From the NCBI GenBank assembly GCA_951640165.1, contig OX621237.1, forward strand, positions 10,664,001 to 10,728,000: a stretch of 64,000 bases of DNA, read 5' to 3'. Both the position numbers and the translations under genes were made by a program. Positions within the stretch are counted from its first letter, which is position 1, and every line of letters begins with the position of its first letter. Shown piece after piece: positions 31,901 through 42,713 of this stretch. Source of the DNA: Pseudoips prasinana. Taxonomy: Eukaryota > Arthropoda > Insecta > Lepidoptera > Nolidae. The notes under the pieces were generated by a model. It made no database searches, was not told the origin of the DNA, and was given only the letters and a program-made list of their open reading frames with translations.

Positions 31901-34352
31901 GTGAAGAAGTAACAAACATACACACTCACAAACTTTTACCTTTATAATATTAGTGTGATATATAAAAAAGAACTTGAGAGGTGTCAAGGGACACCCGGAT
32001 GGAACGAAGTTATTTCTTATTATTTATTATGAAATAGAAATGAAAATATCTGGCTTGCTTTCTATAAGAGAGAGAGAGAGAGAGAGAGACAGAGAAACAT
32101 GCGTACGCGTCGTGACAACTTTTCGTAAGATTTTTTTCCGTCTAGCCCCCTTTCACAACGCGCGATAAGGAACTTCGTTTCAATAATAATAATTATAATA
32201 AAATTTCAAAAGTACAAGTACACACAATGTACAACACATTAAATTATAAACAACACATTGTGTCCACTTGAACTTTTGAAATTTTATAATTAATAATTGT
32301 TGTTCACCTTAGACTATGTAAAATAAAGTTAACTTATTACTTACTAGCTTTTGCCCGCGACTTCGTTCGCGTGGAATAGTGTCTTCCGGCAGATTTTTGG
32401 TTTTACCCACATAGTTCCCGATCTCGCGGGATCTCTTCAAAAATGAAATGTGGAAGATATTCTAGGGAACTCTTCAAAAATCAACATAATGAGCTCTGCG
32501 TTTGAATTGAAGATATGTATACTCTCTTAGGGCATTAAAGCCGTTATTGCCGATCGAAAAAGACGAAAATGTTATTTTTCCCTTATTTTCAAAATATTAT
32601 TTTGATTCGCCATTTCAGAAAAAAATACTGTTTCTCCCTTGACAAATTTTCTATTATTTTAGGCTTTAAAGATTATTAAAGTTTCTTACACCAAGAGATT
32701 TCTGTATACCACGTTTTTAGTTTTGCCATCCTTTGCAAAAATATATAGGCCTTGTGGTTTTGACACTCTTGAGCACGCAACGTAGAGTTGTCCATGGGAG
32801 AAACAGTCTTTTTCAAGATGTACCCCCTCAACTTTAAGCGTTTGCCCTTGGGCTTTATTTATGGTCATTGCAAACCCAGTTTTCAGCGGAAACTAAACTC
32901 TTTTGAATTGGAATGGCAAATCAGTTGGAATGATGGGAATGCGGGGAATAATTACAGTTTCGCCTTTTGCCATTCCAGTCATAATAACGGCTTTAATGAC
33001 ATTCCGTCCTAAATAGGTTACTTGTAACCATGTGCCGTTACATAGCCTTGGTGGATCTAGGTTTCTCATAAGCATCACAGGAACTCCAACTTTCAGCCTC
33101 AACTTGTGAGAAGGCACTCCTGATAACTCTAAGGAGTTGAGAAACTCTGTTGGGTAAGATGTCACTTGCTCGGTATCCACGACGTTATCTACTGATAGAT
33201 ACTCGATGACATCTCCCTCTACGTCAGACATAATTTGGTCATTTATCCGGCCTACTATTTCATTTGTTGGCGCCAATATCGCCCTTTCGCATAACCATTC
33301 CCGATTTTCGATATTAGCGCGTAAATCCATGATTTGATTGATTGAAAAAAAAATAAAATCCGGATAGACATTATTTTTGAAATTGTATGTGCTATCCACA
33401 ATTTGGCATCATTCTGTGCTCAGCGTGATCAAACTCTCGGAGTCGGTAGGCATACGATCCTCGCCGATCTTCAGAAGAGCAGCAGCATACTGCCCGGCTT
33501 GACAATCATTATGGAGTAATACTCGCATATTCGTCGACAGTGAAACCTTTTGCACATGTGTCCATAGCACAGATGCTTTTAAACAGGCATTGATTTCATC
33601 TGCCGGTGTGCCCCTTGCTATAACCGGCAGGGTCTGCCGGAAGTCACCGGCCAATAGAACCACCATTCCTCCCATAATACCTTGATTGTTTTTTATGTCT
33701 TTCATCGTGCGACGAAGTGCTTCGATTGCTCTTTTATGGGACATCGTACATTCATCCCAAACCAGCAGTTTACATTGTTGCAACATTCTTCCACGCTCAC
33801 AACTTTTACTTATGTTACAAACTGGCATTTCCTCCCAACGCCATCTATCGAGGTCATAGTGACAACTCGGATTATTTATCTATACTCCGTTCGGGCATTT
33901 TCTTGGTGCTAAAAGTTTTATTATATTGATATTATTTTTTTCATACCTTTTTACTATTTATTTACTTTTTTCCGATGAATTAAAACAATAACATGAACCG
34001 AACTCGTGTAACGATCGACACCATTGCGCGATCACCAACTTGACATATAGTACTAATAGAATTATCTATACTCCGTTAGAGCATTTGCTTTCTACTAAAA
34101 GTTGTATTATATTATATTTTCATACCTTTTTACTATTTATTTACATATTTCCGATGAATTTTCAGTACTGAATTGATGCCGACTCTTGACCAATAGATGG
34201 CGCTGTATGTCCGGAATAAATTTTATTTTTTATTTTATTTTTGTAATAAAAACTATCCTATGTCCTTTCTCAAGTTCCAAACTATGTCTGTACCAAATTT
34301 CACACAAATCGGTTCAGTAGTTTAGGCGTGAAGCAAAGACAGACAGACAGAA

Positions 34353-34383
<31 letters not shown>

Positions 34384-37300
34384 GTTACTTTCGCATTCAT
34401 AATATTAGTTTGGATTTTGTATTACGTTTTATAATGTTGATTGTATAAGATGAGTAGATATAGGTGTAGTTTCCCAAAACCGAGGGGAATAAAGTAAATG
34501 TTCATTTTAGCGAGCTTCTTTCCATAATTTGTATTCTCTTCAAATTTCATTTCAAATAATAAGTAATTATATGTTTTCAGGTATGCATTGGATGCATTCA
34601 TGAATGAACTGCCCAACTGTATCAACAGAGAATTGATTGATAATGCTGCCGTAGACTTTGTTTTGAATCTCAATACAAAAAATAACAGGAAGAAACTCAC
34701 TAGAGTTCTTTTCAGTGTTGCCAGAACTCGACTTGATTTACTGCCCTTCTACTCGAGGTTTGCAGCTATTCTGTACCCTGTACTACCAGATGTATGTGGT
34801 GATTTATGTCAGATGTTAAAACAGGATTTTAAATATCATGTCAGGAAAAAGGACCAGATTAACATTGAGTCCAAGGTAACATGAAACAAATTTTGGTTTT
34901 CTGAATTCTCAGTTGTATTTTGATTGTTTATAACACTTTCTTATTATTTTGTAGATAAAAGTTGTCCGGTTTATTGGCGAATTGGTCAAATTTGGACTTT
35001 ACTCGAAAATGGAAGCTTTGTATTGTTTAAAAGTTCTGCTGCATGACTTTAAACACCACCATATTGAAATGGCGTGCAATCTTCTCGAGACATGCGGGAG
35101 ATTTCTGTACTGCAATACAGACACACATCAACGAACCATGATATATTTGCAGCAAATGATGAGAAAAAAGGTCAGTAGACATAATTATTATGTTTCTTAC
35201 AGAAGCCACTAAGCCATCCAGCAATTATTAAATTGATTTATTATGGTTTATAGCTGATATGTAATATGGATTTTAGAGGCTTCTGCAAAATATGTACCAA
35301 CAATTTTCCAATAAGCATTTGAAAGCAAAATCTAACTTATTAAAAATATTATTTTTAGACTGTATCAGCACTAGACTCACGTTACGTAACCCAAATAGAA
35401 AACGCATTTTACTATGTATGCCCTCCTGAAACCCCTGCTCAACCCAAAGAAGAAGAACCCGCTATGCATCAGTTTATTAGGAAAGTATTGCATGAGGATC
35501 TACAAAAAAGTAATGAGGAGAAGATATTAAGACTAATGCGGAAACTAAATTGGGACGATCCTGATACCGCAGCTGCAGCCATACAGCACTTAGCTGGAGG
35601 CTGGAGGGTGAGAGCTAGTGCTAGGCGAGCCCTGGCGAGACTCACGGCAGAACTCGCGGCCTGGCAGGAAGCCGTCGCCCCGGCAGTCGTCGATACGATC
35701 CTTGAAGAAATCAGAGTTACCATGGAAGATCCTCACCCTCGACACAACCAGCGTCGAATAGCTATAGTTCGATATCTTGGAGAATTATACAACTATAAAT
35801 TATTAGATTCCCGCGATGTTTTCACTGTTTTGTATTCTTTTATTACTTTTGGAGTGACTAACGATCACAACACTGTATCTTCCCTCGATCCTCCAGACAA
35901 TGTGTTCAGAATCCGACTCGTCTGCGCTCTTCTCGAAACTTGTGGCGCTTATTTCAATAGCGGTTCCAGTAAAAAGCGGCTCGATTATTTCATAACATTC
36001 TTTCAAAATTATTACTGGTTCAAGTTTTCCGATCCGCACTGGACTGACGACAACATGTTTCCTATTTATGTGAACTACATTTATCAAGAATGTTTGACTA
36101 CGCTGAGGCCTAAGTTGGTCCTATTCACCAGTTGGCAACAATGCAAGGATGCTATAGAAGAGTTACGGCAGACTTTGTATCCGGAATTAGGAGAGGAGGA
36201 GAATGAGAACGACGAGCAGGGTGACGACAGTGTGAATGAGGGCTTGGACACTATTATTGAAACTGATGACGAAACCGATAATCCTCAACTTCCCGAGGAA
36301 AGTTCAGATGAAGAGCCTATGACGGAAAATACTGGAAATGATGATAATGACATTCAGACTGCCGAAGATATTCCAAATGAACCCAGAAGCAGGCCTAAAC
36401 CTGTAAGTAATTTCAAATGGGAGCTGTTAATTTAATATTAATATTTTTACAAAAAGAGTAATATATGATAAATTTGTTATTACTTTTAGGTAGAAGATGT
36501 TGAATTCGAATCAGCTTTTGAAAAGATGGTAATGGAAAATATAGCAGAGCGACAACGAGAGACACGACCTCAACAACGCGATATAGCCGTTCCTATGACG
36601 TGCCGCCAAACAACTAAGAAAACGTATGAACAATTGCTGGTTAGTGGAATACTAAATTAAACTTTGTTTTACCTTAGAGATGATTTATCTAAAGACAAAT
36701 TACTTTAGTTAGAATAAATAATTAGTTTAGTAATATGTAGCAACTGTCTTGTTTTGAATTACTTACTGATTGTTCGATTACTCTCGTTTTGAATTATTTC
36801 AAGAGCCCAGGCCTCAGAAATATGACTATTGCCGTTACCAACAGACATAAAGCTGTGTTCTGCGAAGCATGGAGACTTATAATAAAATTACTAAAGCACT
36901 CACCTATTTAAAGATTGACTAACCTAGGTACTACCTGGCAAAATCAGCGTGATATTATGTTAAACAGCTTGCAACCAATATCTGGAGTAGTTTATTATAC
37001 GGATCTTGGAACAACAAGGAACAACTTCCGTGCGTTTAAGCGCTTTTGCCATACCTACTATTGGAATCAAATATAACAGCTCACTTAGGACCCTTAAATT
37101 GATCCTCGGTGCTTTTGCAGCTGGCTTCTCTAGTTGCAAATCTCTCATTTTATGAGGCTATAGCCTCTTTACATCATTCTGTCTCCCGCTTTGCTCTGGA
37201 GGGAAGTGGAGATATTCATTTTCTAACTCCTCCTTTTTTCTGTTTCTGATTAAATTCGTTGCGGGATCCAAGACAGTTAAAGCGATTCCCCGGGACATGC

Positions 37301-39254
37301 CTGAGCTTCACCGCTCAGTGTCATTTCATTGTGTGCCATTGTTGATCCTGGCTTACAGGAGTTGCAGTGGTGGTTAAGAGGGAGGGACTAGTCCCGATAA
37401 AATTTAAATAACCTAGGTACTACCTCGTTATTCGTCGGTCGCACTAGGACTCCTACTTCTTATGACCACACATGAGTTAGCAATTTGTAGTCGCTTGTGT
37501 TATAAGTAACAGGCTTGAATCTGTTACACACTAACAAGAACATGTTGCAACTCAGAAGTAATGAACCACAATCCTAATTTGACGTAAAGTCCAATCGAAT
37601 TTACGTAAAACTAGATTTCGATTTTAAAATACAAATTCCCACCGTGGCTCTCCAGGCATGAACATCGTTTGAAAACATAAGGGACAAGATTTTTTGTTCA
37701 CATTGTTGCGATACTGTTGGTTTTACGATGTGATTTAACCTTTTAACACTTGAGTAAAGTCGATCTAACAGAGTGTATAGTCTTTTCAGGAAGGTAAGGA
37801 GGGTGTGGAATTTGTGTTGATGGTGAGAAAGGGCACCAAACCGCAATACAAATCTTTCAACGCTCCCCCGGAACTAGCCAGTAACTTACAACAGCAAGCC
37901 CTTGCGGATAAACAGGAAATGGAGAGAATGAAATTGTAAGTAACAAACTATACCACAACCCGTGTATTCGTGGAACTATAAAATATTTATTCAGATTGAA
38001 ACCGTAGTGGGTATTGGTTCCGTTTTGAGTCACATAAATCTCCAATTTCAGTTTAACTTTTTTTAGAAATAAATTATTTTTACATTTAGCTATTATGATA
38101 ATATTGAATGTTAGCTAAATAAGATTTAACGCCCATATGTTCATCGTATAACCCGGAAAGCCTGGTTTTTTCCAAGCTACGCAACTTCTTCCATGACAAC
38201 ATGTTTCCAGGCGATCTCTATACAACTTGTAACGTAATTAACGCACGCCCTCAAACACCCAATTAGAATATTATGTTGTAATCATAATACATACACTTAA
38301 TTTTTAATTTAACATGTATATGCATTATTATTTATTAAATTATTTTCTTAGAATAAAGTTTATTTTTCTTTATTTTGTATTCAATGATGGAATTTGTATG
38401 AACACAAATAAAACTGCAATTTAGGTATAAGTCTCATTACTTTGGCTTACGGTCCATTTCAATTGGTTTTGACTCTACAGGGTTAATATAACAATAATTT
38501 GCGTAATTTTAATTATATACAAATATAAAAAAAAAATGATATAATTCGATTCAGTAAACGATTCTGAACAAACTATATTCAGGATGTGCGTTAATTACGT
38601 TACATGTTGTATAATATAGACATATAGACACAGACACAAACACAAATATATAATGTATGCAACACACAGCACACGCACACATATAACGTCATCGTGCTAT
38701 AAGTGTGTGATAGGATTTTTGCAAAAGTAATGGATTGAAGACAAACTAAAGTTGATAACATTCTGTTTGTTGTGTGACACAAACAACAACTAACATACGA
38801 TCTCAGGAATTAAGGGGGAAAAAGAATTTTATTAATTTACAAAATCCCACTTCTATGAGTATTAAAAGTTATGAATTTTGTAAAGTAATTAAAAATACGT
38901 TGGAAATTTGAGATTTGAACCTGCCGATTCCAATTCGATAACAAATGCATTAAAAAGTCATTGCTTTTGTGTTCGTTCAGGAAATCTCTCAAAGAATTTA
39001 AACATGATTGTACAAAAATAATTTAAACAGACGCCTTTATACTATTAGAAGAAATTCAAATGAATTAACGCATTTTCAGGTTAACTTTGAATATTTCGGA
39101 GCGACAGGAAGAGGAAGAATACAGTGCAGAAAGTGGAGGAGGGTCGGGTGGTAGTGGCAACCCTAACAGAGGACAACACGTTCGACAAAAGTACCAACAT
39201 CCTAAAGGAGCTCCGGATGCAGATTTGATATTCGGACCAAAAAAATTTAAATAA
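25929..39254 (+). CDS. UPF2: Regulator of nonsense transcripts 2, UPF2 (10 exons, 1110 aa)
   Basis: Exons: 25929-26624, 27688-27900, 28744-28995, 29313-29458, 34581-34875, 34955-35170, 35359-36402, 36490-36639, 37790-37935, 39080-39254. All junctions are GT-AG and in frame. UPF2 bridges UPF1 and UPF3 at exon junction complexes and triggers nonsense-mediated decay of mRNAs; it acts mainly in the cytoplasm. The protein shows a charged N-terminus, then three MIF4G domains (roughly residues 75-290, 436-640, 650-860), an acidic stretch (about 860-945, many E/D) and the C-terminal UPF1-binding region (1005-1110: EFVLMVRKGTKPQYKSF, then ERQEEEEYSAESG, ending KYQHPKGAPDADLIFGP). Motifs such as RFIGELVKFGLYSK and RLVCALLETCGAYFNSGSSK are characteristic of the family. 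It is slightly shorter than human UPF2 (1272 aa). The exon 1 ATG at 25929 follows stops in all nearby sequence and begins MTSTEKDGEKSEHGEEG. Intron 4 (5.1 kb) carries an RTE LINE and a Helitron. Confidence 0.95.
26625..27687 (+). other. UPF2 intron 1, with a LINE 3' tail
   Basis: At about 26705-26820 there is a LINE-type 3' tail on the minus strand (CGATAAGACATTGTTC...GTACAATAAAG and an AATA repeat). Related tails occur at 46500-46680 and 50921-51150. Otherwise nothing recognisable. Confidence 0.5.
28105..28372 (-). mobile_element. tRNA-derived SINE, full-looking copy in UPF2 intron 2
   Basis: On the minus strand the head reads TAGCCTAGTTGGTAGTGC (A box) and GGGTTCGAATCCCGG (B box), then a body containing GTACAAGCTTTGCTTAG and a TTATTATTATTA tail. 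Relatives lie at 45305-45540, 53395-53635 and 42608-42711, all on the minus strand. Confidence 0.8.
29568..31774 (+). pseudogene. RTE reverse transcriptase ORF with catalytic motif deleted
   Basis: The frame is open for about 735 codons to TGA at 31772. It carries the end of the endonuclease (GSDHRLVRGSLNL), the RT fingers (LKNNKAPGDDGVTAELLKAG), NYRPITLLSHVYKLFSRV, EQAGFRKGFSTIDHI, the first catalytic Asp in FVDYEKAFDSIE, and LQRGVRQGDVISPKLFTAAL. The next block, normally H-LRFADD-IVVMAE in RTE, here reads ITHDIVVMAETL: about five residues are missing in frame, removing the F-A-D of FADD. The C-terminal part (VMTYGTETWSLTMCLIRRLK, RRSVGRPPTRWTDDLVRVAG) is intact. The enzyme would be inactive although no stop codon interrupts it. 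Confidence 0.85.
29568..31792 (+). mobile_element. RTE-clade LINE, 5'-truncated, with a (GAT)n tail
   Basis: A 2.2-kb copy in the same orientation as UPF2. It starts inside the endonuclease (NEIDFIL... and SDHRLVRG) and ends TTTGTCCAGCAGTGGACG, TTTCGGCTGATATG and a GAT repeat. No clear target duplication was found; the left junction is near the AAACAAAAAACGAG stretch. The 3' tail is shared by several smaller repeats in the window. Confidence 0.85.
31795..31962 (-). mobile_element. Helitron-derived non-autonomous end, next to the RTE tail
   Basis: Closely related to 57894-58078: GTTAATCCAGGG, CTCCAGCCGTTTAGA and AACAAACATACACACTCACA, ending CTTTATAATATTAGTGTGA, which is the reverse of a Helitron 5' end (TCACACTAATATTATAAAG). 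The 3' terminus is cut off at ...AGCTGTGCCC directly at the RTE GAT tail. Confidence 0.6.
32181..32302. repeat. Imperfect hairpin repeat
   Basis: Arms of about 48 bp: CAATAATAATAATTATAAT... to ACACACAATGT on the left, and the imperfect reverse complement ending ATTAATAATTGTTG on the right. Probably a small MITE. Confidence 0.55.
32344..34414 (-). mobile_element. Helitron with both termini, internally deleted and decayed
   Basis: On the minus strand the element starts TCCAAACTAATATTATG (34414 downward), preceded by A, and ends in CTAG (32347-32344), followed by T: the A^TC...CTRR^T signature. Just before the end lies the hairpin CGCGAACGAAGTCGCG. The 5' end is followed by an AGAC microsatellite (about 34337-34382). 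Two copies of a block starting TCTATACTCCGTT (33880 and 34061 on the plus strand) form a direct repeat of roughly 110-120 bp. The length, 2.07 kb, is far below an autonomous Helitron; the Rep part is missing. Confidence 0.8.
32686..33828 (-). pseudogene. Helitron PIF1-like helicase C-terminal remnant
   Basis: Three pieces (33828-33409, 33399-32893, 32868-32686) give PIF1-family helicase motifs in order: LLVWDECTMSHKRAIEAL (motif II), VLLAGDFRQTLPVIARG (motif III), VSLSTNMRV (motif IV), RAILAPTNEIVGRIN, GVPVMLMRNLDPPRLCNGT, MTINKAQGQTLKVEGV and HGQLYVACSRVSKPQGLY (motifs V-VI). The Walker A part and the Rep domain that should precede them are absent, and frame breaks occur near 33400 and 32880. 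It is therefore a dead fragment of the Helitron protein, not the host PIF1 gene. Confidence 0.85.
36941..37070. repeat. Dispersed repeat shared with ASNSD1 intron 7, copy 2
   Basis: Same core as 14998-15140 (GTGATATTATGTTAAA, GGAACAACTTCCGTGCG, TTTAAGCGCTTTTGCCAT). It lies in UPF2 intron 8 (36640-37789), which otherwise has nothing I recognise apart from a denser 37170-37400 stretch that may be another repeat. Confidence 0.6.
38221..38611. mobile_element. TIR element (MITE) in UPF2 intron 9, TA target site
   Basis: 391 bp with inverted ends TACAACTTGTAACGTAATTA and TACAACATGTAACGTAATTA, continuing ACGCAC. TA on both sides (38219-38220, 38612-38613). No coding content. UPF2 intron 9 spans 37936-39079; a CA-rich microsatellite follows at about 38622-38690. 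Confidence 0.7.
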
Positions 39255-39914
39255 CCTATTCTGCAGTGTGTAATACGTCGTGTTATGAAAATTAGTGGAA
39301 ATGAAAATATATTTTGTATAGGAGATACGTAAAATAACGATCAGATTTCTGTAACTTACGTGTTGTATATTTGTGTACTGTTTCTCAGAAATATATAGCA
39401 TTTTAAATAAGTTTTTTTTTGTTGAAAGAGTACGTCTGTATATTATATTCTTTCTCAGGTCTCCTTACAGAGACACGGGTAGGCATAGAAACAAAACGAT
39501 CAAGAAAAGGCGTCAGGAGGTGTTTTGCAACTACCTGCATTTAGAAATGGGTTAAAAACCTTGCTTAACTGCTCACTCTTCGCGTTATTCTTTACGTCTA
39601 AGGACCCCCCGTTTAGTAACGCGACGAATCCCTACCATGTCTAGGTTGATTACACGTTCTTCGATAAAAATTTAAATTTTCAAATAAATGTGTCCCTTTA
39701 CACAAAGTTTTTGAAACACACATAATTATTATTTCGTGAAAATAATAGTTTTCGGTAATTGTTTACGATGCATAGTTTATGTTAAGTTATTATCTTTAGG
39801 TTATGTTAAACCTGCAAGCTGCTTACAATTCCAAAAAGGTCAACAATTTTTTTAACATGACTATTACAGTTAGCCTAGAATGTTTCCACTTCATACAAGA
39901 GTGGCATGCATGAC

Positions 39915-40545
39915 CACAGATTCTTCCTCAGCATTTCGTCCCATCTGCTTGCTAGATAAGGTGGTACTTACTAGCTATTTGAGCACATTATAGCTACCCG
40001 CGTCAATAAGCACCTGTCGCGCGCTGGTCCCAACGTAACGGACTCCCAGTTTGGTTTCTGACAGGCAAGGTCAACTGTGAACGCTATTCGACGGGTACAA
40101 TTCCTATCGGAGACGGCAGTCCGGGTGGGCACAGTTGTATGGGCGATGAGTTTAGATATCGTCAATGCCTTAAACTCTCTCCCTTTGCAGGCAATACAGA
40201 AGTCGTTGGTATACCTGCCTCCTAATGTGCCTGCCTACTTGTGAGGCATCGTAGAGGGATATTTGAATGACAGTTCTATAATATTCATAGATCAGAATGG
40301 TGGATAAGACGGTGAGAGAGGTCAACTGTGGCGTTCCTCAAGGATCTGTTTTAGATCCCTTGCTATGGAATCTGGCGTAAAATCCGGTGTCGAGGATCAG
40401 TCTTCTGTCCGTTGTAACTTGCATGTGTTATGCTGATGACACTCTTGTACTAGTAAGGGGGACAAACTTCGAGATGACCCTTCAGCTAGCAGAGTTAGGG
40501 GTTGCTGTTGTCGTAGGTACAGTTGGTAATCTGGTTCTTTAGGTG
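39915..40545 (+). pseudogene. Decayed R1-clade reverse transcriptase fragment
   Basis: Broken frames give SSAFRPICLLDKVV, NVTDSQFGF, RSTVNAIRRVQFLSETAV, SLDIVNALNSLPLQAIQKSL, VREVNCGVPQGSVLDPLLW and CYADDTLVLVRG, the RT core of an R1-clade LINE with several stops and frameshifts. A related fragment ([19 protein letters not shown] type) is at 46225-46490. The fragment is too divergent to be the missing RT of the composite LINE at 5937. Confidence 0.75.
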
Positions 40546-42607
40546 GCACAAACATTTGAAGGTGAGTGGAACCACCTAGCTCACCCATTCGAGTAGGTGA
40601 TGTTTCTGTTCAGGTGAGTAAGTAGGCCTCGGCTTTACCTTGAATCGGAACTGCTGCTTCGATAGATTAGGTAATTAATTTGGCTCAAAGAGTAAAGTAT
40701 GTATAGTATATAATCTTAGGCATGTCAGATGAACGTATAGCGAAGTCCATCTTTTATTCTCTACTGAAAGCGGGTAAGCGGTTTACTCCTCAAATATAAA
40801 GATGTTCATAAACGGTACATGAAAAGATGCAATATCGAGCCCTTTAAGTGGGAATGATTGTGTGTGGAAATTTGTGTGCAATACATATTATCAGGAATAA
40901 TCTGAATTGGTGCTTACGATATTAATTAAATTTTCATAAAAATAGTGGGTGGGCCATGAATGAGTTAATCTATAAATTTGATTTCCCGCGGTAACTTGTG
41001 TGGAGAGGGCCCGAGGCGGTGTCTAGTGGCTAGCCCATTTCTCTTTAATAAGGCCCTGCCTGCCTGCTGTATCTGTACCCACATCCAGTCACCTAGACTT
41101 ATTGGGTCTCAATATATCTTGCGACCTGAATTTCGGTCGATCCATCGAGTCTAAAGCTCAGGCCTCTGCTAAGGTGCGAGTAAATGTTAGTGTGTGAGTT
41201 CTAAATCAAAATTACAGAAAATTTAAATTAAAAAGTGCATAAATATTTAATATATCCATAAACTAGATGAATTACTTGATATGATCATGCACATTTGAAT
41301 ATTGTTCATGTGGAAGAGTGACAAAAAAACACGGAACAAAAAGAATACACAAATTTTAAAAGTTGCTCACTGAGATTCAACTACCAATATTAGAATATTT
41401 TTGTTCCGTGAAGTTGGTAATAATACATTTTGTCTATGCTCTTAGTATTAGAATTTGTTTTGGATACGTTTAAATAGAGCTCTAAACCATTGTAATAAGG
41501 ATCATAATGATTTTAAAATAAAATGTCAAAATGCAACCACGGTTGCAGCGAGCACGGTAGGCATTTGAAATTTTGCAACTGTGGTTGCAGAAAGCGATTG
41601 AGCGGAGGTTATGCACGGACTGTACAACCGTTTTCGGCAGGGCATTAAAATAAAATATTAAAATGTTACTAGAAATTCGACACTCGCTCACGCATTCCTA
41701 TGTGTGAACAAAACAATAGGTACTAAAATAGACAAAAGCGAGGTTTTGTATAACTTATATTTCTTTTTCCAAAACTTAACCGTTATGAATATAAGTATTT
41801 TCAGGAAAGAAAACGCAATATGTAATAGGGTTATGGTTGACTGTTTTATTCTTTTGTTCCAAGTCCCTAGATTTTCTTACCACAAATTTGTATTTGGCGG
41901 TTCGAAATAAGTGAGCTTTTTTATTATATTTTGAAGGGTCAAACTTCTACAAAATTAGGGGTTGCATAGTCGAAATCGATCTAGTAATATCGCGTTAAAA
42001 ATATAGTACCCAGTATAATCTAAATACAGGATATAAAATGAAGAATACGTTTAGTAATGAGAATCAGTGAAATGCAATGCATGTGTAATAAAATAATGCG
42101 TCGCTACAGGGGGAAGACAGCTAGGAATGACTTTACTATAGAGTAATGTTCATTATTTAGGTACACACGGCTAGTGTTGAAAATGGCCAAAGTGACTGAA
42201 TTAGACTGGCTGCCATTTACGGTCAAAATGGTAATTTTCAGTCAATTTGATTTCAGTACCTCTTAAGTTTTTGTCGTTGATAAAAGTCTACAACTTCTAA
42301 ATTGAAACAAAAAAGTGTTTTTTATGACTAATTGTATTATACTGTTGTATATAGTATTAATCATTTAACATTTCTAATCATGTGTGTATTTAAGACAAAA
42401 TGCCAACGTCGCATCGACTTTGATGTCGTCTCATGATATAATAGAAAATAAAACGTTGCTTCATTTAAACTTGCATATAAAATGGGGACTTAAATAAATA
42501 GGTTCATAATTGGGTGGTAGTCGAGAATAGACAATAATATTTGAGTCAAATTGACTGAATTTGACAGTAAATGACCGGTCATTTAAGGTTTATGACAATT
42601 GTGATTG

Positions 42608-42711
42608 TGACACACGGCCATCTGATCCCAAGCTAAGCAGAGCTTGTACTATGTACTGTCCTGGGTGGGAATCGATCCCACGACCTCCGGCATGAAAAGC
42701 AAGCATTTGCC
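42608..42711 (-). mobile_element. tRNA-SINE fragment next to the mariner-type element
   Basis: On the minus strand: head-like GCAAATGCTTGCTTTTCATG, B-box-like GGGATCGATTCCC, and the body end GTACAAGCTCTGCTTAG. The middle of the body is missing. The mariner-type element at 42714 begins right where the tRNA head would continue, so the SINE head was probably the insertion target. Confidence 0.6.
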
Positions 42712-42713
42712 TA

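Larger units (their letters stand above)
29459..34580 (+). other. UPF2 intron 4 (5.1 kb) host of several mobile elements
   Basis: Starts with GTGAGT and ends with TTTTCAG; phase 2. It holds the RTE LINE (about 29568-31792), a Helitron-derived end (31795-31962), a (GA)n microsatellite (about 32069-32092), an inverted-repeat unit (32181-32302) and the Helitron with PIF1-like helicase remnants (32344-34414). Confidence 0.7.

Noticed and set aside
32686..33828. Host PIF1 helicase gene
   Set aside because: The fragment lies inside a segment with Helitron termini, lacks the Walker A part and has frame breaks.
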